A stretch of 64,000 bases of DNA from Firmicutes bacterium UBA4996 (GCA_002396805.1 DGYW01000058.1:54500-118499); one strand, 5' to 3'; positions 25,811-34,985 are shown, numbered from the stretch's first letter. Translations and numbers: made by a program. The notes: generated by a model from the letters alone, not told the origin.

Positions 25811-27022
25811 CCAGTTTTCTTCGCCTGGGCTGAGACCCAGATTGAGTAGTAATCGCATTTGGGGTGAGTGGGGAACAAAGACTGTGATGCTCAACGGCTC
25901 TAGGGCGATGTATTTTATCTCCCACTGTGTATTGGTGTTTAAAGTATATAAGAACTCCTTAATTTGCTCGACCCGACCTTGTGGGCTGATTAATGACTCT
26001 AGTTGATCCTTCTCTTCTAGTTGTACTGCCGTTTGCAGAGTCTGTACAAAGGATTTTAATGATTGTTCCACTACTGGAGGAACCTGTTGGCTAGCAGGGA
26101 CTAGAGAAAAGTTCTGTAAAATCAAGGCACCATTTGCTTCGTGCCAACTCATGGTAGCTAAGAACATTGAGCCTTTTTGGGTGATGAAAACCACCTGAAA
26201 GGGCTCTTCTGCAAATGTCGGATGCGTGACAAACTCGCTAGTGATTCCTCCATAGGTTTTCGGGAAACTAGCTAAATACAGGGGAAGCCCCTGCTGTTGC
26301 AAGTTTGAACTCACTAAGTTCTCTATCCCTTCCGTATTGCGGTTATTGATGAAATTCACAAGCCTAGCCACTTGGATTTGGATCCTAGATAGAAACTCTT
26401 CCGTTGGAGGCACTTGTTCTATCTGTGGGAGTTGCTCCATAGGTAAGTTATCCTCAGGTAAGTGTTCCTGAGATAAGCGTTCTTCAGACAAGTGCTCCTT
26501 ACGCTGGACAGTAAACTCAGGATAGCCCTTCGCCAAGGGTTGCCAAGTAGTCAACGAAGACGTGCTCTTTACTTCGCTATGTAGCCTTTGGACCATGTTA
26601 ATTTCCCACTCTTGAGGCAGCTCGGCTGTAAAGGTGGGTGGCCTAACGGGAAATGAAAATTCAGGAAACCACAGAGTATCACGGTCCAAGGTGATCTGGT
26701 TACCTTTCAAGGACAAAAAACCTTCGTAAGATAAATCTAAGATGGGTGAATGGGCCAGTGTCCCAACGGAAAAAGTTACAACTGTACCTTGGGACCCTCG
26801 TTCGATTTGATAGTTTTCTAATCCTTCTACCCAAAACTCGGTGATCTGGGCGTTGGGAAATACCAAGAAGGAGAGGGGAGCACTGCTAGGTTCCATGGCT
26901 AGTTGTCCCTCTACCCGCAAGTAGCCATTGTCCGGCAAGTAAAACACCTTGACTTCGGCCGTAGCAATGCCCCCTAGACAGAGGAGCAAGCATAGAATTG
27001 AGTAGAAATAGAGTTTTTTCAT
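25775..27022 (-). CDS. unknown exported protein with pentapeptide-repeat linker
   Basis: A 415-residue protein with a signal peptide (YSILCLLLCLGGIATA) and no recognised family. The N-terminal half (to about residue 170) looks all-beta. A charged linker built of five-residue units (EHLSE, ERLSQ, EHLPE, DNLPM, EQLPQ) at about residues 175-200 separates it from a C-terminal half with two similar stretches (FLSRIQIQVARLVNFINNRNTEGIENLVSS and SFVQTLQTAVQLEEKDQLESLISP), which may be two copies of one helical/NTF2-like module. It is probably secreted or surface-bound. Overlaps the convergent membrane protein gene. Confidence 0.65.
   Translation of the reverse strand: MKKLYFYSILCLLLCLGGIATAEVKVFYLPDNGYLRVEGQLAMEPSSAPLSFLVFPNAQITEFWVEGLENYQIERGSQGTVVTFSVGTLAHSPILDLSYEGFLSLKGNQITLDRDTLWFPEFSFPVRPPTFTAELPQEWEINMVQRLHSEVKSTSSLTTWQPLAKGYPEFTVQRKEHLSEERLSQEHLPEDNLPMEQLPQIEQVPPTEEFLSRIQIQVARLVNFINNRNTEGIENLVSSNLQQQGLPLYLASFPKTYGGITSEFVTHPTFAEEPFQVVFITQKGSMFLATMSWHEANGALILQNFSLVPASQQVPPVVEQSLKSFVQTLQTAVQLEEKDQLESLISPQGRVEQIKEFLYTLNTNTQWEIKYIALEPLSITVFVPHSPQMRLLLNLGLSPGEENWLIDTLDVVPLR
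26427..26501. repeat. five tandem 15-bp units within the exported protein gene
   Basis: Consecutive imperfect 15-bp units at 26427, 26442, 26457, 26472 and 26487 (for example GGTAAGTTATCCTCA and GGTAAGTGTTCCTGA on the plus strand). They are in frame and encode the pentapeptide linker of the minus-strand protein. Confidence 0.75.
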
Positions 27023-27077
27023 GAATAATCAGCCTCCCATTGGCTAGTATTCGGGGACGTGAGAAAAGAATCCTCCC

Positions 27078-27503
27078 CTATGTAGTTAAGCGCATGGTGC
27101 GATGGGGGATACCACCGTCTATAAAGACTTCGCCTTCTACAACAAAACCCAACTGGGCATAGAAGTCTAGGGCTTGGATTTGAGCACCTAGTACAAACTC
27201 CTCTAATCCTTGTTTTTGACCAGTGGCTATTATGGTGTTGATGAGCCTACTTCCAAATCCACGACCACGATATTCTGACAAAATGGCTACCCGTCCAATT
27301 CTACCTATCTGGTCTTGGGTTACCAGGCGACCGGTTCCGACCAATTGACCTTCTAAGAATACTCCAAAATGCTGTGCCGTGTCATCATGGCTGTCGTATT
27401 CTTCCTCTACAGGTACTTGCTGCTCTTCTACAAAAACCTTTAGGCGAATCTCCATCGCTTGGGGAAATTCCTCTGACTTAAGTTGACGATAGGTTACCGA
27501 CAA
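27078..27503 (-). CDS. GNAT family N-acetyltransferase (YjcF-like)
   Basis: A 141-residue acetyltransferase with IRLKVFVEEQQVP near the N-terminus, typical of the ElaA/YjcF group, the acetyl-CoA loop YRGRGFGSRLI, and the C-terminal GFVVEGEVFIDGGIPHRTM. TTG start on the minus strand with AGGAGGTC upstream. Substrate unknown. It lies 55 bp upstream of the exported protein gene on the same strand. Confidence 0.85.
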   Translation of the reverse strand: MSVTYRQLKSEEFPQAMEIRLKVFVEEQQVPVEEEYDSHDDTAQHFGVFLEGQLVGTGRLVTQDQIGRIGRVAILSEYRGRGFGSRLINTIIATGQKQGLEEFVLGAQIQALDFYAQLGFVVEGEVFIDGGIPHRTMRLTT

Positions 27504-27558
27504 GGCTTGACCTCCTAGATCTGAATCTGCGTTTTTTAGTAATGTTCACTCTTTTTCA

Positions 27559-27587
27559 TTGAAATCCCTGCCTGTGATTGCTATAAT
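27559..27587 (+). promoter_or_regulatory. sigma-A promoter for the aminotransferase/reductase fusion
   Basis: TTGAAA (27559-27564), a 17-bp spacer and TATAAT (27582-27587), 46 bp before the ATG at 27634. Confidence 0.8.
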
Positions 27588-27633
27588 TGGAAGTGTGCAC
27601 AAAGTGTGCGCAGAACTGAAGGGGGTTCAAAGA

Positions 27634-30258
27634 ATGCATCCATATATTGAGTTTGTCAATCCGCATTTAGGTAAAATGTTAACCGAGATCGGTTTGAATA
27701 AACGTTTTCAACGTGGCCTTGGCTGTAGTCTGTTCGACGACGAAGGAAATGAGTACTTAGATTGCATTGCAGCCTATGGGGCACTGCCTTTCGGTTATAA
27801 TCCCCCGGAGATTTGGCAGGCTGTACATACTTTAGAATCAAGTCAGGAGCCGAGCTTTATTCAGCCGTCTCTGCTTGAAGCAGCCGGTGCTTTGGCCGCA
27901 AGACTTGTTGAGATTGCTCCTGCTGGACTGAAACAGGTCACCTTTGCCAACAGCGGGGCAGAAGCAGTGGAAGCAGCCTTTAAACTCTCCCGGGCGAAAA
28001 CAGGCAAACTTACGATTTTAAGCACAAAAAACAGCTTTCATGGTAAGACTCTAGGTGCTCTTTCAGCAACCGGCAATACAGGTTACCAAGAAGTATTTGG
28101 TGCTCCCGTACCCGGTTTTCGGCATATTCCCTATGGAGATCTAGAGGCCCTTCAGGCGTACCTGGTAGACTATGCGGACGAAACGGCGGCGTTTATCGTG
28201 GAGCCTATTCAAGGAGAGGGTGGAATTGTAGAGCCTCCTGCTGGGTATTTACGGGGTGTGCAAGAGCTTTGTGCAGAGTATGGAGTGTTAACAATCTTCG
28301 ATGAGATCCAAACGGGTTTAGGGCGTACCGGAACCATGTTTGCTTGTGAAAAAGAAGGTGTTACTCCCGATGTGATGGTGATCGCTAAGGCCCTGGGTGG
28401 TGGGTTAATACCTATTGGTGCGGCGCTTTGTAAATCCCAGGTATATACAGAGGATTTTGGTCTCAAGCACTCCTCGACCTTTGCCGGTAATGCTCTTGGT
28501 TGTCGAGTGGGTTTGGCTGTAATCGATTTACTTACCAAGGATGACAGAATCCTTCTAGATGAAGTCACCCAGAAGGGTAAGGTGCTCAAATCTGGCCTAG
28601 AAGAGATAGCTCGGTGTTATCCGCAAATCATCACCAAAATCCGGGGAGAAGGTTTAATGCTTGGTATTGAGTTTAATGACTCCAAAATCCCCTACCCCCA
28701 CAGTTTGCTAGGGGTTATGGCTGAACAAGAAATGTTGACTCCCATGATCTCTTCGTATCTGTTGAATGTGGAAAGAATTCGTGTAGCACCCACCCTCAAC
28801 GGTGCCAGTGTAATTCGTATTGAACCGGCTCTAGTCATTAGCGATGCGCAGATTGAGTGCGTGCTCCAGGGAGTAGAGCGGACTGTGCAGATGCTAGCGC
28901 AACGTAATACAGCGGCGTTTCTTGGCCATTTGGTAGACTTTACACCTAGCCGTAATGGTGCACCGGAAGTCACTGTTACCACTGCGGAGGAAGTGGCACC
29001 ACAGCCAGAGGACGGTCGCTTCGCTTTCTTAGTGCATCCGGTAGATCTGCAGAATTACTGCGAGTTCGATGAGAGCCTAGCTTTGCTTAGCGAGGAACAA
29101 CTGGAAGACCTTAGTTCTCGTTGGAATGATTTAGTGGAACCGTTTGTTGTGAGCGGAACCAGGATTGTTGATCAAGAGGGGCAAAGTGCTTATGGTGAGT
29201 TTATTTGTGTGCCCAAGACAGCTGATGAGCTTTTAGCACTAGATGCTGAGCAGGCTACTGCTGAGATTAGCAAGGCCGTTAGTTTGGCTGCAGAGCGGGG
29301 GGCCAAGATTGTGGGACTAGGGGCCTATACCTCTGTGGTTACTATGGGTGGCAGAAGGTTGTTATCCCATACTGACGTAGCCTTAACAACCGGTAATAGC
29401 TACACAGTGGTTTCGGGCGTGGAAGCTATCTTGACTGCTGCACAGCGGATCGGAATGGAGCTAAGCCAAGTAACTGGGGCGGTCGTTGGCGCTGGAGGCG
29501 CCATTGGTAAGGCCCTAGCCTTATTGTTGGCTGAACAGGTCGAACGGCTTCTTCTGATCGGGAATCCCAACAGGCCAGAAAAAAGCGAGTATCGCATGCT
29601 CCGGGTAGCTGCGGAAATTATCCAACATCTCCGAAACCTGGCCCAAACTGGCCATGTGTTTTCCCAGGGTAGCCTTGGTGCATATGTGACTCAGTTGAAA
29701 AATTTGCCGCAAGATGATGAGCCTGTGGGAGTTTGGATTGAGTATGTGCAACAGCTGGTGGCCAGTGATGCACCCATTGTCATCACTGTAGATAGTAAGA
29801 AATATCTACCCCAAGCAGACGTAATTATGGTAGCCACTAGTAGCTTAGAAACGCTGATTACTTCGGAATTGCTGAAGTGGGGAGCCCTCGTTTGCGACAT
29901 GTCAAGACCGAGCAACGTCAGCAAACAGGTGCTGGAAGAACGTCCTGATGTGTTGGTGATTGACGGAGGAGTCGTGGCTGTACCCAATCAACCGGACTTA
30001 GGTTGGAATTTTGGTTTTGAGGTGGGAGATGCCTTCGCTTGTATGTCTGAGACTATGATGCTAGCTCTGGAAAAGCGTTATGAACACACTAGTTTAGGAG
30101 CGGATTTAAATCTCGGTCAATTGCAGTTGATGCGTGAGTTGGCTGAAAAGCAAGGTTTTGCTCTCGCTGGTTTCCGCAATTTTGATCGACCACTTGCACC
30201 CGGAGTGTGGGAGCGGGTGCGATCTCTAAGACAACAGTCCATGGGTCAAGCGAGGTAG
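27634..30258 (+). CDS. class III aminotransferase fused to acyl-ACP reductase-like domain
   Basis: An 874-residue two-domain protein. Residues about 1-430 are a complete PLP class III aminotransferase (ornithine/GABA type): FANSGAEAVE, FDEIQTGLGRTG with the PLP Asp223, and KALGGGL with the PLP lysine Lys252. After a linker (about 430-460), residues 462-874 resemble cyanobacterial long-chain acyl-ACP reductase: GLGAYTS (561), TTGNSYT (585), a Rossmann loop GAVVGAGGAIG (615) and AFACMSETMMLALE, whose Cys803 aligns with the cysteine that carries the acyl group in the cyanobacterial enzyme. The fusion could reduce an acyl thioester to an aldehyde and aminate it; this is inference. ATG 27634 is chosen over the open frame at 27559 because the promoter occupies 27559-27587 and GAAGGGGG precedes it. 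It is a single-gene unit with its own terminator. Confidence 0.8.
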   Translation: MHPYIEFVNPHLGKMLTEIGLNKRFQRGLGCSLFDDEGNEYLDCIAAYGALPFGYNPPEIWQAVHTLESSQEPSFIQPSLLEAAGALAARLVEIAPAGLKQVTFANSGAEAVEAAFKLSRAKTGKLTILSTKNSFHGKTLGALSATGNTGYQEVFGAPVPGFRHIPYGDLEALQAYLVDYADETAAFIVEPIQGEGGIVEPPAGYLRGVQELCAEYGVLTIFDEIQTGLGRTGTMFACEKEGVTPDVMVIAKALGGGLIPIGAALCKSQVYTEDFGLKHSSTFAGNALGCRVGLAVIDLLTKDDRILLDEVTQKGKVLKSGLEEIARCYPQIITKIRGEGLMLGIEFNDSKIPYPHSLLGVMAEQEMLTPMISSYLLNVERIRVAPTLNGASVIRIEPALVISDAQIECVLQGVERTVQMLAQRNTAAFLGHLVDFTPSRNGAPEVTVTTAEEVAPQPEDGRFAFLVHPVDLQNYCEFDESLALLSEEQLEDLSSRWNDLVEPFVVSGTRIVDQEGQSAYGEFICVPKTADELLALDAEQATAEISKAVSLAAERGAKIVGLGAYTSVVTMGGRRLLSHTDVALTTGNSYTVVSGVEAILTAAQRIGMELSQVTGAVVGAGGAIGKALALLLAEQVERLLLIGNPNRPEKSEYRMLRVAAEIIQHLRNLAQTGHVFSQGSLGAYVTQLKNLPQDDEPVGVWIEYVQQLVASDAPIVITVDSKKYLPQADVIMVATSSLETLITSELLKWGALVCDMSRPSNVSKQVLEERPDVLVIDGGVVAVPNQPDLGWNFGFEVGDAFACMSETMMLALEKRYEHTSLGADLNLGQLQLMRELAEKQGFALAGFRNFDRPLAPGVWERVRSLRQQSMGQAR

Positions 30259-30276
30259 TTAGAAAATTTTATTTAT

Positions 30277-30301
30277 GCCGGGAAACTCTCCCGGTTTTTT
30301 T
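30277..30301 (+). terminator. rho-independent terminator after the fusion gene
   Basis: CCGGGA / TCCCGG stem with AACTC loop followed by seven T residues. Confidence 0.88.
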
Positions 30302-30308
30302 ATTTATC

Positions 30309-30317
30309 TGTTATAAT
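30309..30317 (+). promoter_or_regulatory. extended -10 promoter for the etf operon
   Basis: TGTTATAAT, a TGn-extended -10 box, 23 bp upstream of the etfB start; no convincing -35, since the terminator hairpin occupies that place. Confidence 0.55.
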
Positions 30318-30339
30318 GTAAAGGAAAGGTGGTGTGCGG

Positions 30340-31152
30340 GTGCATATTGTTGTTTGTATCAAACAAGTTCCCGAAACTAGAAATGTAGAGGTTTGTCCAG
30401 AAACTGGTGTCTTATTACGTGATGGGGTAGATAGTATTATGAACCCCTTTGATCTGTATGCCCTTGAGGCTGCCTTACGACTGAAGGAGCAATACGGTGG
30501 AACCGTTTCTGTAATTTCCATGGGTCCTCCACAGGCTCAGACCGTAATCAGAGAAGCCTATCAAATGGGCGCAGATCGAGGTTATCTGTTATCTGATCGG
30601 GCATTTGCAGGTGCGGATACCTTAGCTACCTCTTACACTCTGGCCCAAGGGATCGAAAAACTAGACGCCTATGATGTCATTCTTTGCGGTTTGCAGACAA
30701 CAGATGGGGACACGGCACAAGTTGGCCCAGGTATTGCTGAGGTCTTAGGAATACCCCATGAATCAAATGTTTCTCGGGTGCTGGGGGCCACTGCAGATGG
30801 TCTGCAAGTGATTAGCGATCTAGGGACGATGGTGTACACCAAGAGCATCAAATTTCCTTGTTTGGTTACCCTCACAAAAGGGGTAGGTGAGCCCCGCCTT
30901 TTATCGTTCAAGCTTAAACAAAGCACTAGGGATTGGCCCATTACTACGTGGTCAGCCGCTGATTTAGACAGCGCTGCTCAAGATTTTTTTGGTCTCAGCG
31001 GGTCACCCACTCAGGTAGAACGGATCTTTCCGCCTACCGTAAGTGATAGTTTCGAGACTTGGGAAGGTAGCGGACTGGAGTTAAGTCACAAGTTAGTGCA
31101 AAAATTGCAGGAATTACGTTTGGTGGAGGGTGTTGAACGTGCTCAGAATTAA
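30340..31152 (+). CDS. etfB: electron transfer flavoprotein beta subunit (LctB-like)
   Basis: A 270-residue EtfB. It begins HIVVCIKQVPET, has PFDLYALEAALRLKE and ends in a long C-terminal segment, with LCGLQTTDGDTAQVGPGIAE near nt 30685-30744 in the nucleotide-binding region typical of EtfB of bifurcating systems. GTG 30340 gives the standard family N-terminus; GTG 30334 is an alternative. It overlaps the EtfA gene by 14 bp and starts a three-gene operon with a ferredoxin-EtfA and a GlcD-type oxidase. Confidence 0.92.
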   Translation: MHIVVCIKQVPETRNVEVCPETGVLLRDGVDSIMNPFDLYALEAALRLKEQYGGTVSVISMGPPQAQTVIREAYQMGADRGYLLSDRAFAGADTLATSYTLAQGIEKLDAYDVILCGLQTTDGDTAQVGPGIAEVLGIPHESNVSRVLGATADGLQVISDLGTMVYTKSIKFPCLVTLTKGVGEPRLLSFKLKQSTRDWPITTWSAADLDSAAQDFFGLSGSPTQVERIFPPTVSDSFETWEGSGLELSHKLVQKLQELRLVEGVERAQN

Positions 31153-32329
31153 CCATGATCTCTGCACCTTGTGCGAACACTGTATTAGCGTTTGTCCCTT
31201 TGGAGCTCTACAACTAGCTCACGATAGCATTCAAGTTCTTGATGCATGCCGACTCTGCAAAATTTGCGTGAGACAATGTCCAGTGGAGGCTATGTATATT
31301 GAATCCACAACTTCTACGCCCGAAGCCACTCCAGACGCCCGAGATGTGCTAGTGGTAGCGGAATTTGAGAACGGTGGGCTGCATCCAGTTACCCTAGAGC
31401 TGATTGGAAAAGGGCGGGAAATGGCGGACGAGATTTCTGCCAGCCTAGGTTGTGTGTTGATTGGCTTCGGTTCTGCTTCCCACGGTGAGTATGTATTAGA
31501 ATACGGTGTTGATCGGGCCTTCATCTTTGATCACGAGGAGCTAGAGCACTTCCGAATTGAACCCTACACTTGCGCGGTTGAAGAGGTAATCAAAGAATTT
31601 GAGCCAGCAATCGTACTTTTTGCCGCCACACCTATAGGGCGCTCCCTAGCACCGCGGGTGGCTGCCCGGTGTCGCACAGGATTAACGGCTGACTGCACTA
31701 CTCTAGAGGTGAGACCTAACGGGGAGTTGGTCCAGATCAGACCTGCCTTTGGAGGTAATATTATGGCCCAAATTATTACTCCCAATCATCGACCCCAAAT
31801 GGCTACCATGCGTTATAAAATTATGGATCCAGCCAAACCCAGGCGTAATCCTGGGGCTAGAGTGGAAGTCCGGGAGTTAGCTAGTGAGGCATTAGCTTCT
31901 GCTATTAAGGTCTTGAATGTCGAGAAAAGACCACCTGAAGTTAGTATCGCAGATGCGGAGATTATTGTGGCCGCTGGTCGGGGGATTGGTGATCGGGAAA
32001 CTCTGGCACTTGTTGAAAAATTGGCCCATTTGTTAGGTGGGCAAGTGGGGGTTACTCGCCCCTTAGTCGAAGCGGGTTGGGCCGATTATACTCAGCAGAT
32101 CGGCTTAAGCGGACGCGCAATTCGGCCGAAGTTGTTAATAACGGTGGGTGTTTCAGGTGCGGTACAGTTTTCTGCTAGTGTAACTGGAGCAGAAGTAATT
32201 GTAGCCATTAATAATGATCCTCACGCTCCCATCTTTAAAGTAGCCCATTATGGCTTAGTGGGGGATTTACACGAGATTTTGCCTGCCTTAATTAACGATC
32301 TTCAGGAGGTGACTGCATATGCCATATAA
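31139..32329 (+). CDS. etfA: electron transfer flavoprotein alpha subunit with N-terminal ferredoxin domain
   Basis: A 396-residue EtfA. Residues 1-60 are a ferredoxin-like domain with two cysteine clusters, CTLCEHCISVCP and CRLCKICVRQCP. The rest is EtfA: an N-terminal alpha/beta region and the C-terminal FAD-binding segment VAAGRGIGDRETLALVEKLA ... ITVGVSGAVQFSASV. Ferredoxin-carrying EtfA proteins occur in the lactate dehydrogenase-Etf complex (LctC) and in caffeyl-CoA reductase. GTG 31139, 8 bases after GGAGGG, gives the usual N-terminus; the longer frame at 31130 does not. Confidence 0.92.
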   Translation: MLRINHDLCTLCEHCISVCPFGALQLAHDSIQVLDACRLCKICVRQCPVEAMYIESTTSTPEATPDARDVLVVAEFENGGLHPVTLELIGKGREMADEISASLGCVLIGFGSASHGEYVLEYGVDRAFIFDHEELEHFRIEPYTCAVEEVIKEFEPAIVLFAATPIGRSLAPRVAARCRTGLTADCTTLEVRPNGELVQIRPAFGGNIMAQIITPNHRPQMATMRYKIMDPAKPRRNPGARVEVRELASEALASAIKVLNVEKRPPEVSIADAEIIVAAGRGIGDRETLALVEKLAHLLGGQVGVTRPLVEAGWADYTQQIGLSGRAIRPKLLITVGVSGAVQFSASVTGAEVIVAINNDPHAPIFKVAHYGLVGDLHEILPALINDLQEVTAYAI

Positions 32330-33710
32330 TAAAGTTACTTTAGAGGATGTTCAAAAGTTTAGACAGATTTGTGATTCTCAGCGAGTTTTGTGGAAAGAGG
32401 CAATTTCACCAGATTATTCCCATGATGAGTTATCCTTAGAGCAGAATCCACCTGAAGTAGTTGTGTTGCCCAATTCCACTCAGGAAGTTTCGCAGATTCT
32501 TGCCTATTGCTCCAAACGTAACATTCCTGTTACACCTAGGGGAGCAGGCACTGGTCTTTGTGGTGGTGCCGTTCCCCTATATGGTGGAGTAGTTTTAGTC
32601 ACAACAGAAATGAACAGGATTCTGGAGATCGATCAAGAAAACTTAATGGCAGTGGTAGAACCAGGTGTTCTACTCCTGGAGTTACAGAATACCGTAGAAG
32701 AGTTGGGTCTGTTTTATCCGCCCGATCCTGGCGAAAAGACAGCCACTATTGGGGGAAACGTTAGTACCAATGCCGGTGGTATGCGAGCCATCAAGTATGG
32801 CGTAACCCGGGACTTTGTTTTAGGGTTGGAAGCGGTCTTGCCCGATGGACGGATTATTGAGACTGGTGGCAAGGTTTATAAAAACAGTTCAGGTTATAGC
32901 CTGACGGATTTACTGATCGGGGCAGAGGGTACTTTAGCCGTAATTACCAAGATCATTTTGCGTCTCTTGCCGAAGCCTAGTCGCCAATTATCCCTAGTGG
33001 TGCCCTTTGATGGTCTTTCACCAGCTGTAGCCGCGGTACCGAAAATATTGAGTGCTGGGGAAATCCCTTCCGCCTTAGAATTTTTCCAAAGAGAGGTTTT
33101 GGAGGCGGCTGAAAAGTATCTTGGGCGTAGTTTTCCCCATGGTGAGGCACCAGCCTACCTCATGTTAACCTTTTGGGGAACGGATGCGGTTGAATTGGAG
33201 AAGACGTATGAGCGAGTGGCGAGAGTTTGCCTTGATAATGGGGCCCATGATGTGCTCATTGCCCACACTGCTGATCGCCAGGAGGCTTTGTGGGAGAATC
33301 GTGGTGCTTTCTTAGAGGCTCTAAAGGGTATGGGTGAGCTAGATGAGGTCGATGTGGTGGTGCCTCCTAATCAAGTTGCGGCTTTTATTGAGTTCACAGA
33401 GGAACTACGCGTAGAATATCAGTTGCCCATCCTTAGTTTTGGTCATGCCGGTGATGGTAATCTCCATATTTACCTACTTCGAGATAAAATGGAGAGGGAG
33501 GCGTGGTTAGCTTTGACCCAACAAGCAATGAAAGAGATCTACGCCCACGCCAAGGAGTTGCAGGGATTGGTTTCTGGCGAGCATGGAATTGGTTTTGCAA
33601 AAAAACCCTACTTAGAGCAGGCACTTAGTCCGGCTGTCTTAGAGTTAATGCGCGCCATAAAGCTTGTGTTTGATCCAAATCAACTCATGAATCCCGGTAA
33701 AGTGTGTTAG
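32319..33710 (+). CDS. FAD-linked oxidase, GlcD/LctD type (lactate or glycolate dehydrogenase)
   Basis: A 463-residue vanillyl-alcohol-oxidase-fold flavoprotein. The FAD-binding motif VTPRGAGTGLCGGAVPLYGG (nt 32529-32588) and PPDPGEKTATIGGNVSTNAGG are intact, as are FGHAGDGNLHIYLL and the C-terminal SGEHGIGFAKKPYL / FDPNQLMNPGKVC. With EtfB and a ferredoxin-EtfA directly upstream, the order matches lctBCD of acetogens, where the complex couples lactate oxidation to NAD reduction at the cost of reduced ferredoxin. Other 2-hydroxy acids are possible. ATG 32319 follows AGGAGGTG. Confidence 0.9.
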   Translation: MPYNKVTLEDVQKFRQICDSQRVLWKEAISPDYSHDELSLEQNPPEVVVLPNSTQEVSQILAYCSKRNIPVTPRGAGTGLCGGAVPLYGGVVLVTTEMNRILEIDQENLMAVVEPGVLLLELQNTVEELGLFYPPDPGEKTATIGGNVSTNAGGMRAIKYGVTRDFVLGLEAVLPDGRIIETGGKVYKNSSGYSLTDLLIGAEGTLAVITKIILRLLPKPSRQLSLVVPFDGLSPAVAAVPKILSAGEIPSALEFFQREVLEAAEKYLGRSFPHGEAPAYLMLTFWGTDAVELEKTYERVARVCLDNGAHDVLIAHTADRQEALWENRGAFLEALKGMGELDEVDVVVPPNQVAAFIEFTEELRVEYQLPILSFGHAGDGNLHIYLLRDKMEREAWLALTQQAMKEIYAHAKELQGLVSGEHGIGFAKKPYLEQALSPAVLELMRAIKLVFDPNQLMNPGKVC

Positions 33711-33722
33711 GAGTGATTTAAG

Positions 33723-34985
33723 ATGAGTAAACTAGCCCTTCATGGCGGTACCCCTGTGCGCACTAAGCCTTGGGTATCTAAATACATGGGTAGTGAAGAA
33801 TTGGGTGCAGAAGAAAAGACGAGAGTGCTCAAGGTCTTAGATAAAAAGCGGGTGTTCCGTTATTATCCGGTAGGACTTGAGGACTCTGAAACCAGTATTT
33901 TAGAGCAAGAGTACAAAGATTTTCTCGGAACGGACTACGCCCTCGCGGTAAATTCGGGTACCTCGGCTTTAATTTGTGCCTTGATTGCCGCCGGTGTGGG
34001 TCCAGGTGATGAAGTAATTATCCCTGCCTATACCTGGGTAGCCACTGCAGCGGCTGTAGCCATTGTTAATGCGGTTCCTGTTTTAGCAGAAGTTGATACC
34101 AGTCTGACCCTTGATCCTAAAGATTTGGCACAGAGGATCACCCCCAGAACCAAGGCCATTATTGTAGTACATATGCGGGGAATATCTGCTGCCATGGACG
34201 AAATTCTGGAGATCGCCAGAAAGCACAATCTCATGGTCATTGAAGATGCAGCGCAGGCCAACGGTGGTACCTATCGAGGCAAAATGCTTGGTTCCATTGG
34301 TGACCTCGGTTGTTTTAGCCTACAACAATCTAAGGTGATCACCACTGGCGAAGGCGGTATGTTAGTCACTAACTCCGAGGAACTCTGGCAACGGGCTGTT
34401 CTCTATCATGATGGGGCAGGCTATCAATTTCGTTTCATTGAGCGCAAGATTCCCGCTTTTCCTGGGCAAAATTATCGGTTGACTGAGCTTCAGGCAGCTC
34501 TTTCTTTAGGACAATTGGAGAAGATGCCTGCAATCCTGCAAAAAACCCACAGCACGAAGAAAAAACTTGTGCAGAAACTGCAAGAACAGCCGAAAATCGA
34601 ATTATCCCCAGTTTTTGGGACAGAGCGGGATTTGGGTGTCAGCTTGATTTTCTATCTAGAAAATTCCCCAAAGGCTAAGGTAGTGGCGGAGGCGTTAACT
34701 GCTGAGGGCATCCCAGCTTTCCAAGTCTATGATCGGCAGGCTAATGATCAACACATTTACGTTAACTGGGAATTCCTTGTGGAACGACGGGACCCCTGGG
34801 GTGGTAGTTATCCCTGGTCATCTCCAGCCTATGAAGGCAGTGTTGATTACTCGGAAGCTAGTTGCCCCTTTACTCTAGATTTGCTTAGCCGGTCAGTACA
34901 AATCCATCTCAACCACTTAGTAACTGATGAAGATGTGGATGACATTGTGTTGGCCATTAATAAAGTCGCGAATCACTTACTTTAA
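33723..34985 (+). CDS. DegT/DnrJ/EryC1/StrS family aminotransferase
   Basis: A 420-residue PLP enzyme of the sugar aminotransferase family. Seen are VNSGTSALICALIAAGVGPG, YTWVATAAAV, the PLP Asp in VIEDAAQANGG (nt 34240-34272) and the lysine segment SLQQSKVITTGEGGM with YRLTELQAAL downstream. It starts 12 bp after the GlcD-type gene, ending the same transcript before a hairpin. No sugar nucleotide genes are near, so the substrate is open. Confidence 0.85.
   Translation: MSKLALHGGTPVRTKPWVSKYMGSEELGAEEKTRVLKVLDKKRVFRYYPVGLEDSETSILEQEYKDFLGTDYALAVNSGTSALICALIAAGVGPGDEVIIPAYTWVATAAAVAIVNAVPVLAEVDTSLTLDPKDLAQRITPRTKAIIVVHMRGISAAMDEILEIARKHNLMVIEDAAQANGGTYRGKMLGSIGDLGCFSLQQSKVITTGEGGMLVTNSEELWQRAVLYHDGAGYQFRFIERKIPAFPGQNYRLTELQAALSLGQLEKMPAILQKTHSTKKKLVQKLQEQPKIELSPVFGTERDLGVSLIFYLENSPKAKVVAEALTAEGIPAFQVYDRQANDQHIYVNWEFLVERRDPWGGSYPWSSPAYEGSVDYSEASCPFTLDLLSRSVQIHLNHLVTDEDVDDIVLAINKVANHLL

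Noticed and set aside
28209..28982. Antisense open frames within the aminotransferase fusion
   Set aside because: They are complementary-strand shadows of a conserved gene, without ribosome sites or recognisable domains.
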